Assembly: GCA_003258795.1 (NCBI GenBank)
Contig: QHMH01000012.1
Coordinates: forward strand, 160,762-224,761
Reading direction: 5' to 3'
DNA: 64,000 nt
DNA from: Candidatus Melainabacteria bacterium
Lineage (GTDB): Bacteria; Cyanobacteriota; Vampirovibrionia; Gastranaerophilales; Gastranaerophilaceae
The position numbers were made by a program, and so were the translations under genes. This document shows, one piece after another, positions 35,461 through 44,800 of the stretch; the first letter of the stretch is position 1, and each line of letters opens with the position of its first letter. The notes beneath the pieces were generated by a model. The model saw only the letters and a list, made by a program, of their open reading frames with translations, ran no database searches and was not told the DNA's origin.

Positions 35461-37002
35461 ATGGAAAGATTTTATTTAACAACGGCAATTGATTATGTAA
35501 ATGGCACTCCACATATTGGACATGCCTATGAAAAAGTTATATCTGACGTTATTGTCAGACATTTTAAACAAAGATGTAATGACGTGTTTTTTTTAACAGG
35601 AACTGACGAACACGGTATAAAAATACAAAAAACGGCGGCAAGCAAAGGAATTTCTCCAAAAGAGATGTGTGATGAAAATTCACAATCATTTAAAGATGCT
35701 TGGAAACGTTTGGATATAGATTACGATAAGTTTATCAGAACAACAGATGACTACCATGAAAAAGCAGTACAGAAGATATTTGAAAAGCTTTTAGCACAAG
35801 GTGATATATACAAACATTCATATACAGGTTTGTATTGCAGTGGATGTGAGGTATTTTTAAATCAAAAAGATTTAACTGAAGATGGGTTATGTCCAATCCA
35901 TGGGAAAAAACCAGAAGAAATTTCAGAAGAAAATTACTTCTTTAAGTTATCAAAGTACAAAGATGCGATAATCAAACACATCAAAGAAAACCCAGATTAT
36001 ATTGTTCCAGCATTTAGGGCATCAGAGGTATTAAATCAGCTTGAAAATATTGAAGATATTTCAGTTTCAAGAACAAAAGATAACGTATCTTGGGGTGTTC
36101 CTGTCTTGAGCGATAATAATCAAGTAATATATGTATGGATTGATGCTCTTTCAAACTATATAACAGCATTAGGATATGACACAGAAGAAAAATCAGAAAT
36201 GTTTGAAAAATATTGGAAAGAGTCACACCATGTAATAGGAAAAGATATATTGAAATTCCATAGTATATATTGGAGTGGAATATTATTGGCATTAGGTTTG
36301 CCATTACCAAAACAATTATTTGTGCATGGATTTATAAACATAAATAAAGAAAAGATGTCAAAATCTACTGGCAATGTTATATCTCCACAAACGGTATTAG
36401 ATGCATGGAAACTGGAAGAACCAGATGCTTTTAGATATTATATGGCAACAGCAGCACCGGTTGGAAAAGACGGAAACTTTTCAGACGAGGATTTTAAAGA
36501 AAAGGTAAATGTAGATTTAGCCAATAATATGGGCAACTTATTAAATAGAACGTTATCAATGCTTGTGAAATATTTTGATGGGGAAATAAAACCTGAATTT
36601 AAGGTAGAAAACCCTATTGAAACAGAGGTTGTAAAAGAGAGAGTGAAATCTCACTTTGACAAGTTTGAAATTCAAGAAGCTGCAATGGAGATAATAGAGC
36701 TTGTAGACAAGACAAACAAGTATGTAACAGAAAAGGCACCGTGGACACTTGCGAAAGAAGGAAAAATGGAAGAGTGTGGGCAGGTGTTAACGAATGTTCT
36801 TGATGTAATGAGTGTAGTTAGCAAGTTGATATATCCATATTGTCCGAACATAGCAGAAAAGATGTCAAAGCAGTTGAAGATAGATTTAAGCAAGAAATTG
36901 GACGAAGCAGACGAAATAAAAGTTGGAAAATTGATAAACAAAGAGGAAATCCAACCAGTATTTTTGCGATTGGATAGTGAGTTTGCTACTAATAAAAAGT
37001 AA
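35461..37002 (+). CDS. metG: methionyl-tRNA synthetase
   Basis: This class I synthetase has the HIGH motif in GTPHIGHAYEKV, a zinc-type knuckle CSGCEVF...CPIHGK, the connective WGVPVLSD region and KMSKS in KEKMSKSTGNV. At 513 aa it is the short form without the C-terminal tRNA-binding (EMAP) dimerisation domain. It is transcribed from its own apparently leaderless promoter and ends about 50 nt before tRNA-Val. Confidence 0.97.
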   Translation: MERFYLTTAIDYVNGTPHIGHAYEKVISDVIVRHFKQRCNDVFFLTGTDEHGIKIQKTAASKGISPKEMCDENSQSFKDAWKRLDIDYDKFIRTTDDYHEKAVQKIFEKLLAQGDIYKHSYTGLYCSGCEVFLNQKDLTEDGLCPIHGKKPEEISEENYFFKLSKYKDAIIKHIKENPDYIVPAFRASEVLNQLENIEDISVSRTKDNVSWGVPVLSDNNQVIYVWIDALSNYITALGYDTEEKSEMFEKYWKESHHVIGKDILKFHSIYWSGILLALGLPLPKQLFVHGFININKEKMSKSTGNVISPQTVLDAWKLEEPDAFRYYMATAAPVGKDGNFSDEDFKEKVNVDLANNMGNLLNRTLSMLVKYFDGEIKPEFKVENPIETEVVKERVKSHFDKFEIQEAAMEIIELVDKTNKYVTEKAPWTLAKEGKMEECGQVLTNVLDVMSVVSKLIYPYCPNIAEKMSKQLKIDLSKKLDEADEIKVGKLINKEEIQPVFLRLDSEFATNKK

Positions 37003-37049
37003 GAGGTTGACAATTAAATATTTTTCGCATAGTATAGAAATATGCAAGC

Positions 37050-37125
37050 GGGCGTTTAGCTCAGTTGGTAGAGCGCTTCCCTTACAAGGAAGATGTCGGG
37101 AGTTCGAGCCTCTCAACGCCCACCA
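37050..37125 (+). tRNA. tRNA-Val (anticodon UAC)
   Basis: A 76-nt cloverleaf. The acceptor stem is GGGCGTT/AACGCCC followed by A and an encoded CCA end. The D-arm contains AGCTCAGTTGGTAGAGC. The anticodon stem CTTCC/GGAAG holds the loop CTTACAA (anticodon TAC), and the T-arm loop is TTCGAGC. The last 21 nt are duplicated about 200 nt downstream. Confidence 0.97.
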
Positions 37126-37127
37126 TA
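37107..37127 (+). repeat. tRNA-Val 3' end, direct repeat copy 1 (att-like)
   Basis: This 21-bp stretch ending in CGCCCACCATA is identical to 37311-37331. It covers the 3' half of the T-arm, the acceptor stem and CCA. Confidence 0.8.
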
Positions 37128-37165
37128 AAAGACCGAATAACATTTGTTAGTCGGTCTTTTATTTT
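37127..37165 (+). terminator. terminator after tRNA-Val
   Basis: The stem AAAAGACCGA/TCGGTCTTTT continues as TAAC/GTTA with an ATTT loop, followed by ATTTT. Confidence 0.85.
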
Positions 37166-37310
37166 GCTTTTTTATGCGAGAACTCCCACCAAGCGAAGCT
37201 TGGTCAGGTGGGTTCGGCGCGAGCGAGCAGAGGCTGGAGAGCTTTTGCGGAGGTGATGAAATCACAGAAGCAAAACTCGGAATTGCCGTTTAATGCGAGC
37301 GAGCAAGACA
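37166..37310. other. GC-rich non-coding scar between the tRNA repeats
   Basis: About 145 bp visibly richer in G+C than the surroundings. It contains a hairpin (CCCACCAAGC-GAA-GCTTGGTcaGGTGGG near 37188-37213) and an 11-bp direct repeat GCGAGCGAGCA at 37219-37229 and 37295-37305. No convincing gene is present; short ORFs here are not supported by codon use. Confidence 0.6.
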
Positions 37311-37331
37311 AGCCTCTCAACGCCCACCATA
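37311..37331 (+). repeat. tRNA-Val 3' end, direct repeat copy 2 (att-like)
   Basis: An exact 21-bp copy of the tRNA 3' end without the rest of the tRNA, 204 bp downstream of copy 1. It is followed by its own strong terminator, as expected if it were the original downstream junction before an insertion, or the remnant of a second tRNA gene. Confidence 0.8.
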
Positions 37332-37340
37332 TTGGACAAT

Positions 37341-37375
37341 ATACCTTCAAACATTGGTTTGAAGGTATTTTTTAT
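37341..37375 (+). terminator. terminator after second tRNA fragment
   Basis: A perfect 12-bp stem ATACCTTCAAAC/GTTTGAAGGTAT (37341-37352 with 37357-37368) followed by TTTTTATT. Confidence 0.85.
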
Positions 37376-37629
37376 TGTAAAACTGCACTTCTCACCGTCA
37401 AAGTAAAAGTTCGAACATATAAGTTTTAGAAATAACCGTTTATTAGTTGAAGTTTGGCGAGAATACCACTGTGGTGCCTTTCTGCAAAGTTCGAGCATGT
37501 CCTCCGCTCTCTTCATATTTTCTTCATTTTCATGCGACATTTCGTTTTTTGATTCTTTACCTGTCGTAAAGATATTTATAATTACAAAATTTTGAACGTA
37601 AATTTTTGTAATTATATTTCATTACAGGG

Positions 37630-37658
37630 TTGAAAATATTTGTGTAATGGTATATAAT
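37630..37658 (+). promoter_or_regulatory. hicAB promoter, leaderless geometry
   Basis: TTGAAA (37630-37635), 17-nt spacer, perfect TATAAT (37653-37658), then 6 nt to the hicA ATG. An upstream in-frame ATG (37647) lies inside this promoter, which supports the inner start. The interval 37376-37629 shows no gene on either strand. Confidence 0.7.
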
Positions 37659-37664
37659 TACAGT

Positions 37665-37856
37665 ATGAAGGTCAAAGAACTAATAAAGTTAATCGAAAAA
37701 GACGGTTGGTTTCAAGTTGCTCAAGTTGGCAGTCACAGACAATATAAACACAAAATAAAATCTGGTCGTGTGACCATTGCTGGTAAATTATCTAAAGATA
37801 TGCCGACAGGTACACTAAACTCTATCTTGAAACAGGCAGGCTTAAAGGAGGTTTAA
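37665..37856 (+). CDS. hicA: HicA toxin (mRNA interferase)
   Basis: This 63-aa dsRBD-like toxin starts MKVKELIKLIEKDGW, with the catalytic His24 in GSHRQYKH and the end KDMPTGTLNSILKQAGL, all standard HicA features. It cleaves mRNA and is neutralised by HicB, whose start lies 2 nt after its stop. It lies in the accessory patch next to the tRNA-Val scar, a typical site for a mobile toxin-antitoxin unit. Confidence 0.93.
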   Translation: MKVKELIKLIEKDGWFQVAQVGSHRQYKHKIKSGRVTIAGKLSKDMPTGTLNSILKQAGLKEV

Positions 37857-37857
37857 T

Positions 37858-38196
37858 ATGCTTGATAATTATTTAATTATTATCGAAAAATCTAAAGATG
37901 GATATGGGGCATATTGTCCTGATGTACTTGGTTGTGTTGCCATTGGAGATACTCCTGAAGAAGCACGTAAGGAATTTTTGGCAGCCCTTGAACTCCATTT
38001 TGAAGGATTAAAAGAAGATGGTTTACAAATTCCAAAACCTTCATCATCTTTTGCATTTTCATCTGAAGATTGTACAGGGGTGTTAAACGTAAGGTGTAAA
38101 AAATCAACACATTTAAAACTTGTAAAGCTTGCAGAAAAAGAAAATGTATCTGTTTCTCATTTGGTTAATGATGCAATAATCAAACAGTACGGCTAA
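37858..38196 (+). CDS. hicB: HicB antitoxin
   Basis: This 112-aa protein has the degraded RNase H-like HicB domain (YLIIIEKSKDGYGAYCPDVL, TPEEARKEFLAALELH) and a C-terminal ribbon-helix-helix (LKLVKLAEKENVSVSHLVND). The second feature implies DNA binding and autorepression. Shine-Dalgarno AAAGGAGGT sits 5 nt before the ATG, much stronger than for hicA, which would favour antitoxin excess. An AT-rich hairpin (38217-38236) follows its stop. Confidence 0.93.
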   Translation: MLDNYLIIIEKSKDGYGAYCPDVLGCVAIGDTPEEARKEFLAALELHFEGLKEDGLQIPKPSSSFAFSSEDCTGVLNVRCKKSTHLKLVKLAEKENVSVSHLVNDAIIKQYG

Positions 38197-38223
38197 TTTT
38201 ATTATGTGAAAAAACGAAAAATC

Positions 38224-38534
38224 ATGAAAGATTTTTATAAAATTAAGCAGGAAATTAGATTAGAAAATTACCTTTTTCATTTGCTGAATATCGTGATGCG
38301 TATATAGAACTTCAAGAGCATCCGGAAAAAAGAAAACTTGTACCTTATTGTAATTTATATGAAGTTTACGATAGATATATAAAAGAAAGTGGTTTTTCGC
38401 AGACTATTAAATTAGGCGACGATAATAGTCTTATTTATGATTATTTATTGAATACGGTATATTTAAACACAATTCAAAATGCTATTTTAAGTAGCTTTAA
38501 ACGTCATTTGAACATTATTGTTTTTGTTATATAA
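38224..38534 (+). pseudogene. broken ORF, unknown family, probable frameshift
   Basis: A start at 38224 (MKDFYKIKQEIRLENY) runs only 27 codons. From 38259 another frame stays open for 91 codons to a TAA at 38532, encoding PFSFAEYRDAYIELQEH, PYCNLYEVYDRYI and DYLLNTVYLN, but it has no ATG or GTG start. A one-base slip near 38265-38275 would join them. Ninety open codons are unlikely by chance in such AT-rich DNA, so this is probably a decayed gene. No family is recognised. It fills the hicB-ruvA gap, and its end holds the ruvA promoter. Confidence 0.5.
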
Positions 38535-38535
38535 T
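38508..38535 (+). promoter_or_regulatory. ruvA promoter, leaderless geometry
   Basis: TTGAAC (38508-38513), 16-nt spacer, TATAAT (38530-38535), then 6 nt to the ATG at 38542. Confidence 0.65.
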
Positions 38536-38541
38536 CCTCTT

Positions 38542-39141
38542 ATGTTTGATTATCTTAAAGGGTCATTAGCTTACAAAAATGCCAATTCTTCTGCCACTAT
38601 TGAAGTAGGTGGAATAGGTTGGCTTGTTAACCTTACTCAAAAGGATTACAACTCTTTGGGGGATATCAATTCGCAAGTTAAAGTATTTACTGTCTTAATT
38701 CATAAAGAAGATTCCATGACGCTGTTTGGTTTTTTGAAAAAAGAGGCAGCTGATATCTTTAAAATCCTTATTACTGTTTCTGGTGTTGGTCCAAAAACTG
38801 TTATGCTTTTGCTTGACGAGTTTGAACCTTTTGATATTATTTCTCTCGTCATAAACGGTGATTACAAAGAACTTACAAGAACAAAGGGAATTGGGGCTAA
38901 GGTCGCTCAAAAAATCATACTTGAACTGAAAGATAAGTTGATAAACATGCAGCTTCCTATGGTAGACAGTACTGAAGTTGCAGATACGCAGTCTGTGCTT
39001 GATGCACAAGCCGTGCTTTTGTCGTTGGGATATGACAGAGATGAAATTAAAAAGGCTATTTCAAGTGCGATGAATTTCGTCAAAAAAGATGCTTCGGCAG
39101 AGGAAATTCTAAAAGAAGCTTTAAAATTTTTAGCTATATAG
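38542..39141 (+). CDS. ruvA: Holliday junction helicase subunit RuvA
   Basis: This 199-aa protein has the three RuvA parts: an OB fold (MFDYLKGSLAYK, VGGIGWLV), the HhH region (ITVSGVGPKTVMLLL, TKGIGAKVAQKIILELKDK) and a C-terminal UBA-like RuvB-binding domain (AVLLSLGYDRDEIKKAI). The start at MFDYLKG is standard, and the upstream ATG (38518) falls between the promoter hexamers. RuvA binds four-way junctions and loads RuvB. No ruvB or ruvC is adjacent. Confidence 0.95.
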   Translation: MFDYLKGSLAYKNANSSATIEVGGIGWLVNLTQKDYNSLGDINSQVKVFTVLIHKEDSMTLFGFLKKEAADIFKILITVSGVGPKTVMLLLDEFEPFDIISLVINGDYKELTRTKGIGAKVAQKIILELKDKLINMQLPMVDSTEVADTQSVLDAQAVLLSLGYDRDEIKKAISSAMNFVKKDASAEEILKEALKFLAI

Positions 39142-39230
39142 TTATGTAACATAAACTTAATATTTACCCTTTAACATGGCAATAAATTGCATTTTGAGGT
39201 TTTTGTCACTATGTAGGTAAAGGGTATATT

Positions 39231-40739
39231 ATGGTAAATTCTATTTCTCAAAATATGGCATCTCCAGTCCAAAAGAGAACAAACGCAAGTATTTTCTACA
39301 TAAACGATGTTCATGGTAGAACTTCAAATATGGAAAAAATTACAAGTGCATCTCAAACTTTTGACACATTTACACCAAGTAGTGTTGATAAGTTGAAAAT
39401 GTGCTCTGGCGATACAATGTTAGGTCAAAACCCAAAAGTAAATACTGCTGCAAATAAGTTTTTGAACATAAATAATATTATGGCAACAGTTATCGGAAAC
39501 CACGAATGTGATCAAGCCCCAACCTCTCTTGCATCAATAATTAAAGATGCTAAATATAAAATTTTAGGACACAACGTAAAAGTTGCAAAAGGTTCAGAAT
39601 TTGACGGAAAAATTACTAAATCTTATATTCAAGAAGCAAATGGCAATAAATACGGAGTTATTGCTCTTATGCCATATGACTTGTATATAAGAATAAAAAG
39701 CAAAGATCAATACAGCAAAAACCTTGAAGTTAACCCTCTTGAACAAACTATAAAAGATGTTCAACAAGAAGTTGACGATATGAAAAAACAAGGGGTTAAC
39801 AAAATTATCGTGTTGTCACACACAGGCTACGAGCAAGAAGTTAAACTTGCAAAGGCTGTAGAAGGAATTGATATTATCCTTGGTGGTCACTCTCACGATT
39901 TAATTAAAGGCATTGAAGAAGGTAAAAACTTGTTCTATTCTCCTCGTACAGGAGAACCAACAATCATAACTCAAGCTGGTCGTGACGGAGATCATTTTGG
40001 AATTTTAAACGTTGAGTTTGATGAAAATGGTGTTATTAAAAAAGCTCAAAATAATGTCTCAAAAGCTGCTAACTTCCAAAGAAATTTAGCTTTAAGAGAA
40101 ATTTTTGATGAAGTTATGGGAAAAGCTCAAGTTATAGGTACTATAGCTACCGCTGCGCCAATGCCAGAACAAATTCTTAAGGAAGAAAACCCTCACGCAA
40201 GTTTTATTGCGGACATTATGCGTAATGAATTGAAGTCCGATATCGCAATGATAAATGCTGCAAACTTGAGAGGCTGTTTTGAAGCAGGAAAAATTACTGA
40301 TAGAGATGTTTCAAGCACAACTCCTTTCAAAAACAAAATGTTAGTTATCAATTTGACTGAAAAAGAAATTGTTGACACTTTGAAATATGCATCTTCTTCT
40401 ATGACTAAAAATGATGGTAAACCAGGATTGATGCAAGTTTCTGGATTGAAATATACAATTAACAAAAAGGGTGAACTTTTAGACTTGAAATACACTGACA
40501 AGCAAGGTAAGGAAGTTTCAATTGATGTAAACAACCCTAATATCTTCAAAAAATACTCTGTTGCGGTAGATGATTTCTGTGGAAAAGGCCGTGACGGATT
40601 TACGATGATGAATAAATTTAATGACCCTGATACAAAGGTATATGATTTTGATAAGGATAAGTTAGCAATTGATTACATCAAACGCCAAACTGAACCTATC
40701 AATATTCAAAAAGACGGCAGAATAAAAATTGTTGATTAG
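39231..40739 (+). CDS. 5'-nucleotidase/UshA-like metallophosphatase without signal peptide
   Basis: The N-terminal calcineurin-like domain has FYINDVHGR, CSGDTMLG, VIGNHECD, LSHTGYEQE and GGHSHDL. The C-terminal 5'-nucleotidase domain (about 300-500) has NAANLRGCFEAG, the SSTTPFKNKM motif and a DDFCGKGRDGF end. UshA-type enzymes are normally exported, but here the N-terminus is MVNSISQNMASPVQKR, with no hydrophobic signal. It resembles the VNSIS start of the HNH protein at 52-53.5 kb. Shine-Dalgarno AAAGGG lies 7 nt upstream. It would dephosphorylate nucleotides or nucleotide sugars. Confidence 0.85.
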   Translation: MVNSISQNMASPVQKRTNASIFYINDVHGRTSNMEKITSASQTFDTFTPSSVDKLKMCSGDTMLGQNPKVNTAANKFLNINNIMATVIGNHECDQAPTSLASIIKDAKYKILGHNVKVAKGSEFDGKITKSYIQEANGNKYGVIALMPYDLYIRIKSKDQYSKNLEVNPLEQTIKDVQQEVDDMKKQGVNKIIVLSHTGYEQEVKLAKAVEGIDIILGGHSHDLIKGIEEGKNLFYSPRTGEPTIITQAGRDGDHFGILNVEFDENGVIKKAQNNVSKAANFQRNLALREIFDEVMGKAQVIGTIATAAPMPEQILKEENPHASFIADIMRNELKSDIAMINAANLRGCFEAGKITDRDVSSTTPFKNKMLVINLTEKEIVDTLKYASSSMTKNDGKPGLMQVSGLKYTINKKGELLDLKYTDKQGKEVSIDVNNPNIFKKYSVAVDDFCGKGRDGFTMMNKFNDPDTKVYDFDKDKLAIDYIKRQTEPINIQKDGRIKIVD

Positions 40740-40748
40740 AGAGATAAA

Positions 40749-40790
40749 AAGGGGCAAGGTTTTAACCTTGCCCCTTAATTTTTTTATTTT
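40749..40790 (+). terminator. Rho-independent terminator, likely bidirectional
   Basis: A 12-bp stem AAGGGGCAAGGT/ACCTTGCCCCTT with a TTTA loop and AATTTTTTTATTTT after it. It lies between convergent genes. Confidence 0.88.
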
Positions 40791-40807
40791 TTCATATCTT
40801 CTTTAAT

Positions 40808-41884
40808 CTACTTTGTTTGTTGAAGTTTTTGTTCTATTTTTTCTGGTTTATAGTCCTCATTTATGAACTTAATATTTGCACTGCTTTTGAGTGATGTAAT
40901 AAGGTTTTCAAGAAGTTTTACTTGTTTTTCAACAACCAAATATTTTTTGATATCTTCTTTTACCTTTTCATAAGGTTCAGTACCGGCTTTCATTCTATCT
41001 GTAACCAAGATTATGTGGTATCCGTAGTCTGACTGAACGAGGTTACTTACTTTATTTGGTTTTAGTGAGAAAGCAGCTTTGGAGAAAGGTTCTACCATAT
41101 CTGTGCTTGCAAAGAAACCTAAATCTCCACCTTTTTCACCACTTGCAATATCTTCAGAGTATTCTCTTGCCAATTTTGCAAAGTTATTAGGGTTTTTTTG
41201 TGCTTCCGCAAGAACTTTTTGAGCTTTATCTTTTCTCAATTGTAGTTGCTTATTAACTTGTTCTGTTATCTGAGCATCTGTAAGAGATTTATTTTCAGGT
41301 TTTGCTGTGATAGCATCTCTTATTTCTTTTGGGTTTGCAGAGATTAGAATGTGAGAAGCTCTAACTCTTTCTGGGTATTTGAATTTTTCTGGGTTAGATT
41401 TGTAGAAATTTTTAGCATCATTATCAGAAACTTTTACATCTCCAAGCATAGATAGTAATTTTTTCATTTTTAATTCTGCAACCATATCTTTTTTAAATTT
41501 GTCATTTGAAATTCCGTTTTGTCTTAAGATTTCTTGTAATCTCTCTTTTGAACCAAATTTGTCGATAATATTTTTCAACTCTTGTTCTTCTTCTTGAGAA
41601 GTTACTTTTATTCCTCGTTTTTCAATTTCTTGATTAACGAGTTCTCTAACAACGAGTTCATTGACTACTCTGTCTTTAACCAAGAGGTAAAGAGGGTCAT
41701 TTTTATCTTTTTGCAAGTCAACGCCTTTTGCTTGTTGAGAGAAAGTTTCAAAGGCGTTATCGAAATCTTGTTGAGTTATTTTTTTATCATTTACTGTAAT
41801 AATTACATCTTTATTGTTAACAGCACATCCAGTTAAGAGGACTGCTGATAGGGCAATTGTTGCGAATAGTTTTTTACTGTTCAT
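40808..41884 (-). CDS. PpiC-type peptidyl-prolyl isomerase lipoprotein (SurA/PrsA-like)
   Basis: The lipobox LLTGC places Cys20 as the lipid anchor. A SurA-N-like chaperone region (about 28-160) precedes the parvulin domain (about 175-305), which has RASHILIS, FAKLAREYSED, GGDLGFFAST and YGYHIILV. At 358 aa it fits exported foldases of the PrsA/SurA class acting on secreted or outer membrane proteins. Shine-Dalgarno AAGGAG is 7 nt before the ATG, and it follows mfd by 12 nt, so it is probably in the same operon. Confidence 0.9.
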   Translation of the reverse strand: MNSKKLFATIALSAVLLTGCAVNNKDVIITVNDKKITQQDFDNAFETFSQQAKGVDLQKDKNDPLYLLVKDRVVNELVVRELVNQEIEKRGIKVTSQEEEQELKNIIDKFGSKERLQEILRQNGISNDKFKKDMVAELKMKKLLSMLGDVKVSDNDAKNFYKSNPEKFKYPERVRASHILISANPKEIRDAITAKPENKSLTDAQITEQVNKQLQLRKDKAQKVLAEAQKNPNNFAKLAREYSEDIASGEKGGDLGFFASTDMVEPFSKAAFSLKPNKVSNLVQSDYGYHIILVTDRMKAGTEPYEKVKEDIKKYLVVEKQVKLLENLITSLKSSANIKFINEDYKPEKIEQKLQQTK

Positions 41885-41896
41885 TAAGAATACTCC

Positions 41897-44800
41897 TTAT
41901 TTATTTTTATACTCGTGTATAACTTTACGAATATAATAAAACAAATCGCATAAAATGTTAAATACTTCATCAAAATTTATGTGAGAATTGTTAAGCAAAA
42001 TTATTGAATTTCCGTCTGGGCAAGTTTTTGGGGCTTGAACAAATTTTAAGTATTTTAAGATATTTTCAGGTAAATTTTGCTTAATAATTTGGTATTCTGC
42101 TTTGCAAAACGGCGTATATATTCTTATGCCATCAGCGGTTTCCCTTATAACACTTATCTTAGCATCTGTTGCGTAGAGTCGAATTCTTATGAGTTTGATG
42201 AGGTTTTCAACAGGTTTTGGAATTTTAGCAAATCTATCTTTCCATTCTTCATAAATATAATCAAGTTCAGTATTTGATTTAACATCTGCAAGTCTTTTAT
42301 ACTCAATCATTTTTTGTTCTGAGCTATCTGTCATATCGTCAGGAATAAATGCAGTTACGTTTATATCTGTGATTGTTGGAGTTTGTTCTTTTTCTTTTTC
42401 ACCCTGAATTTCATTTACTGTTTCTTCAAGAAGTTGGCAGTAAGTATCAAAACCAACGTTAACCATATGACCGTGTTGTTTTGTTCCAAGAATATTTCCG
42501 ACACCTCTTATTTCGATATCACGGAGTGCAATTTGATAACCACTACCGAGGGTTGTAAATTCTTTAATGGCATTCAATCTTTTAACCGCTTCTGGGGTGA
42601 GAAGTTTTTTCTTGTCGAAGAAGCAATAGCAGTAAGCTTGTCTTTCACTTCTTCCAACTCTTCCTCGAAGTTGGTATAATTGAGCTAAACCAAACTTGTC
42701 TGCATCATGTATTATCATTGTGTTTGCGTTTGGAATATCAAGACCTGATTCAATTATTGTAGTGCAAAGCAATACATCGAATTCCCCTGCGGCAAAATCG
42801 GTCATTATATCTTCAAGTTCACTTTCTGTGAGTCTGCCGTGACCAACCCTAATTCTTGCGTTAGGGACAATTTCCTGCAATTTTTTTTGCATTTGAAGGA
42901 TGCTTTCTATTCTGTTGTAGAGGTAAAAAACTTGTCCATCTCTATCAAGTTCGTGCATGATAGCAGTTTTAACCATATTTTCATTAAACTCTCCAACCAT
43001 AGTTTTGACTTGAAGCCTGTTTTGTGGGGGCGTGTTTATAAGGCTCATATCTTTTATGCCGGAAAGTGACATGTAAAGAGTTCTTGGAATTGGGGTCGCC
43101 GACATTGTTATAACGTCAATGTTTTCCTTCAATTCTTTAAGTTTTTCTTTGTGTCTTACCCCAAATCTATGTTCTTCATCAATTACAAGTAAGCCTAAAT
43201 TTTTTATCACGACGTTTTTTTGAAGGAGTTTATGAGTAGCAATTACGACATCACATTCTCCAGTTGCAAGTTGTTTTAAAATTTCTTTTTGCTCTTTTGA
43301 AGATTGAAATCTGCTCAAAAGTCTTACATTAACCCCAAAAGGTTTAAATCTTTCTTCAAAAGTTTGAAAATGTTGCATAGCAAGGATTGTAGTAGGGACG
43401 ATTACAGCCGCCTGTTTTCCAGAGGCGATAGCTTTAAAGACCCCTCTGATTGCGACTTCTGTTTTTCCAAATCCAACGTCACCACAAACAAGTCTGTCCA
43501 TTGGAATATCAGATTCCATATCAGCCTTGACATCATTTATTGCCTTCATCTGATCTGGAGTTTCTGTATATTCAAAAGCATCTTCCATTTCAACTTGCCA
43601 AGGAGTATCAGCATCAAATTTGATACCCTTTGAAGCTTTTCGTTTTGCGTAAAGTCTTAAAAGATCGTATGCAATTTTCTCGACTTCTTTTTTAACATTT
43701 GCTTTAGTATTTGCCCAACTACTTCCCCCCATTCTTGAAAGAGCAGGTTTAACAGTTCCAGCACCTCTGTATCTGCACAAAAGGTTAATTTGTTCCGCCG
43801 GCATGTAAAGTCTGTCGTTATTTGCATACTCAATTGTTAGATAATCTTTATACTGTCCGTCAGTTTCTTGTCTTGAAAGCCCTTTGTAAATTCCAATACC
43901 ATGTATTGAATGTACAACATATTCACCATCTTTTATGTCATTTATGCTCTCAATAAATTCTTGCTTCTCTTTATAATATGAACGTCTTTTTTGGGTTATC
44001 TCCTTCGAACGCTTGTTGAATAACTCTCTATCTGTTAATAAAATCATTTTGAGTTCGTGCAAGATAGAGCCTTTAGCTGAAATACTTTCAATTATTTCAT
44101 AATTTTCAATACCGTTTACCTGCAAAACCTCCTCAACTCTCTTTGGAAAGTCTGTCGAGATGGTGATTTTATAATCTGGATATTTTTTTAGTTCTTTTAC
44201 AACATTTTCAAACCCATTTATAGCAAATCCCTCTGAATTTAAGTCAAGAATATCATCTGATATAAAATCAAGAAAATTGTTTAACCCAACCTTCTGCAAA
44301 CCCTGAACTTGAGAATAAAACTCATCTTTTGAAAAATGATTTTTTTCTTTAAGCTCATAAATCAAACCAAGTTTTAAATTTTCAAGATACTGTTCATCAA
44401 AATTTTTCTCTATAAGCTCGTATTTTGAAAATATTTCAGACATCTCATCGAAAACAACAATGTAATTTTTAAGATAATCAAAAACACTTACTAAATTATC
44501 GTTAAAATAACTCTGGTAAACGTTAATTCCCTCAAAATACCCACTATCCTCACATTCAAAAGGAAGAATATTGTCAGAATATAAAAATTTATATACAGGT
44601 TGAATACTTACTTGTTTTATCTTTTCAATGCTGCGTTGAGTTTCGTTGCTGAAATATCTAATATCAACAATTTCATCTCCCCAAAGTTCAATTCTGACAG
44701 GATTGTCAGAGAGCGAGAAAATATCGATAATGTCCCCTCTTATGGAAAATTCTCCGATGTCACTTACAGTAACAGTCCTTTTAAATCCAAGATTTATAAG

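Noticed and set aside
37208..37429. ORF across the GC-rich scar and second tRNA fragment
   Set aside because: It runs through tRNA-derived sequence and a terminator hairpin; no protein-like signal.
37262..37540. 92-codon minus-strand ORF after tRNA-Val
   Set aside because: It reads through the second tRNA fragment and a perfect terminator; no Shine-Dalgarno or family match.
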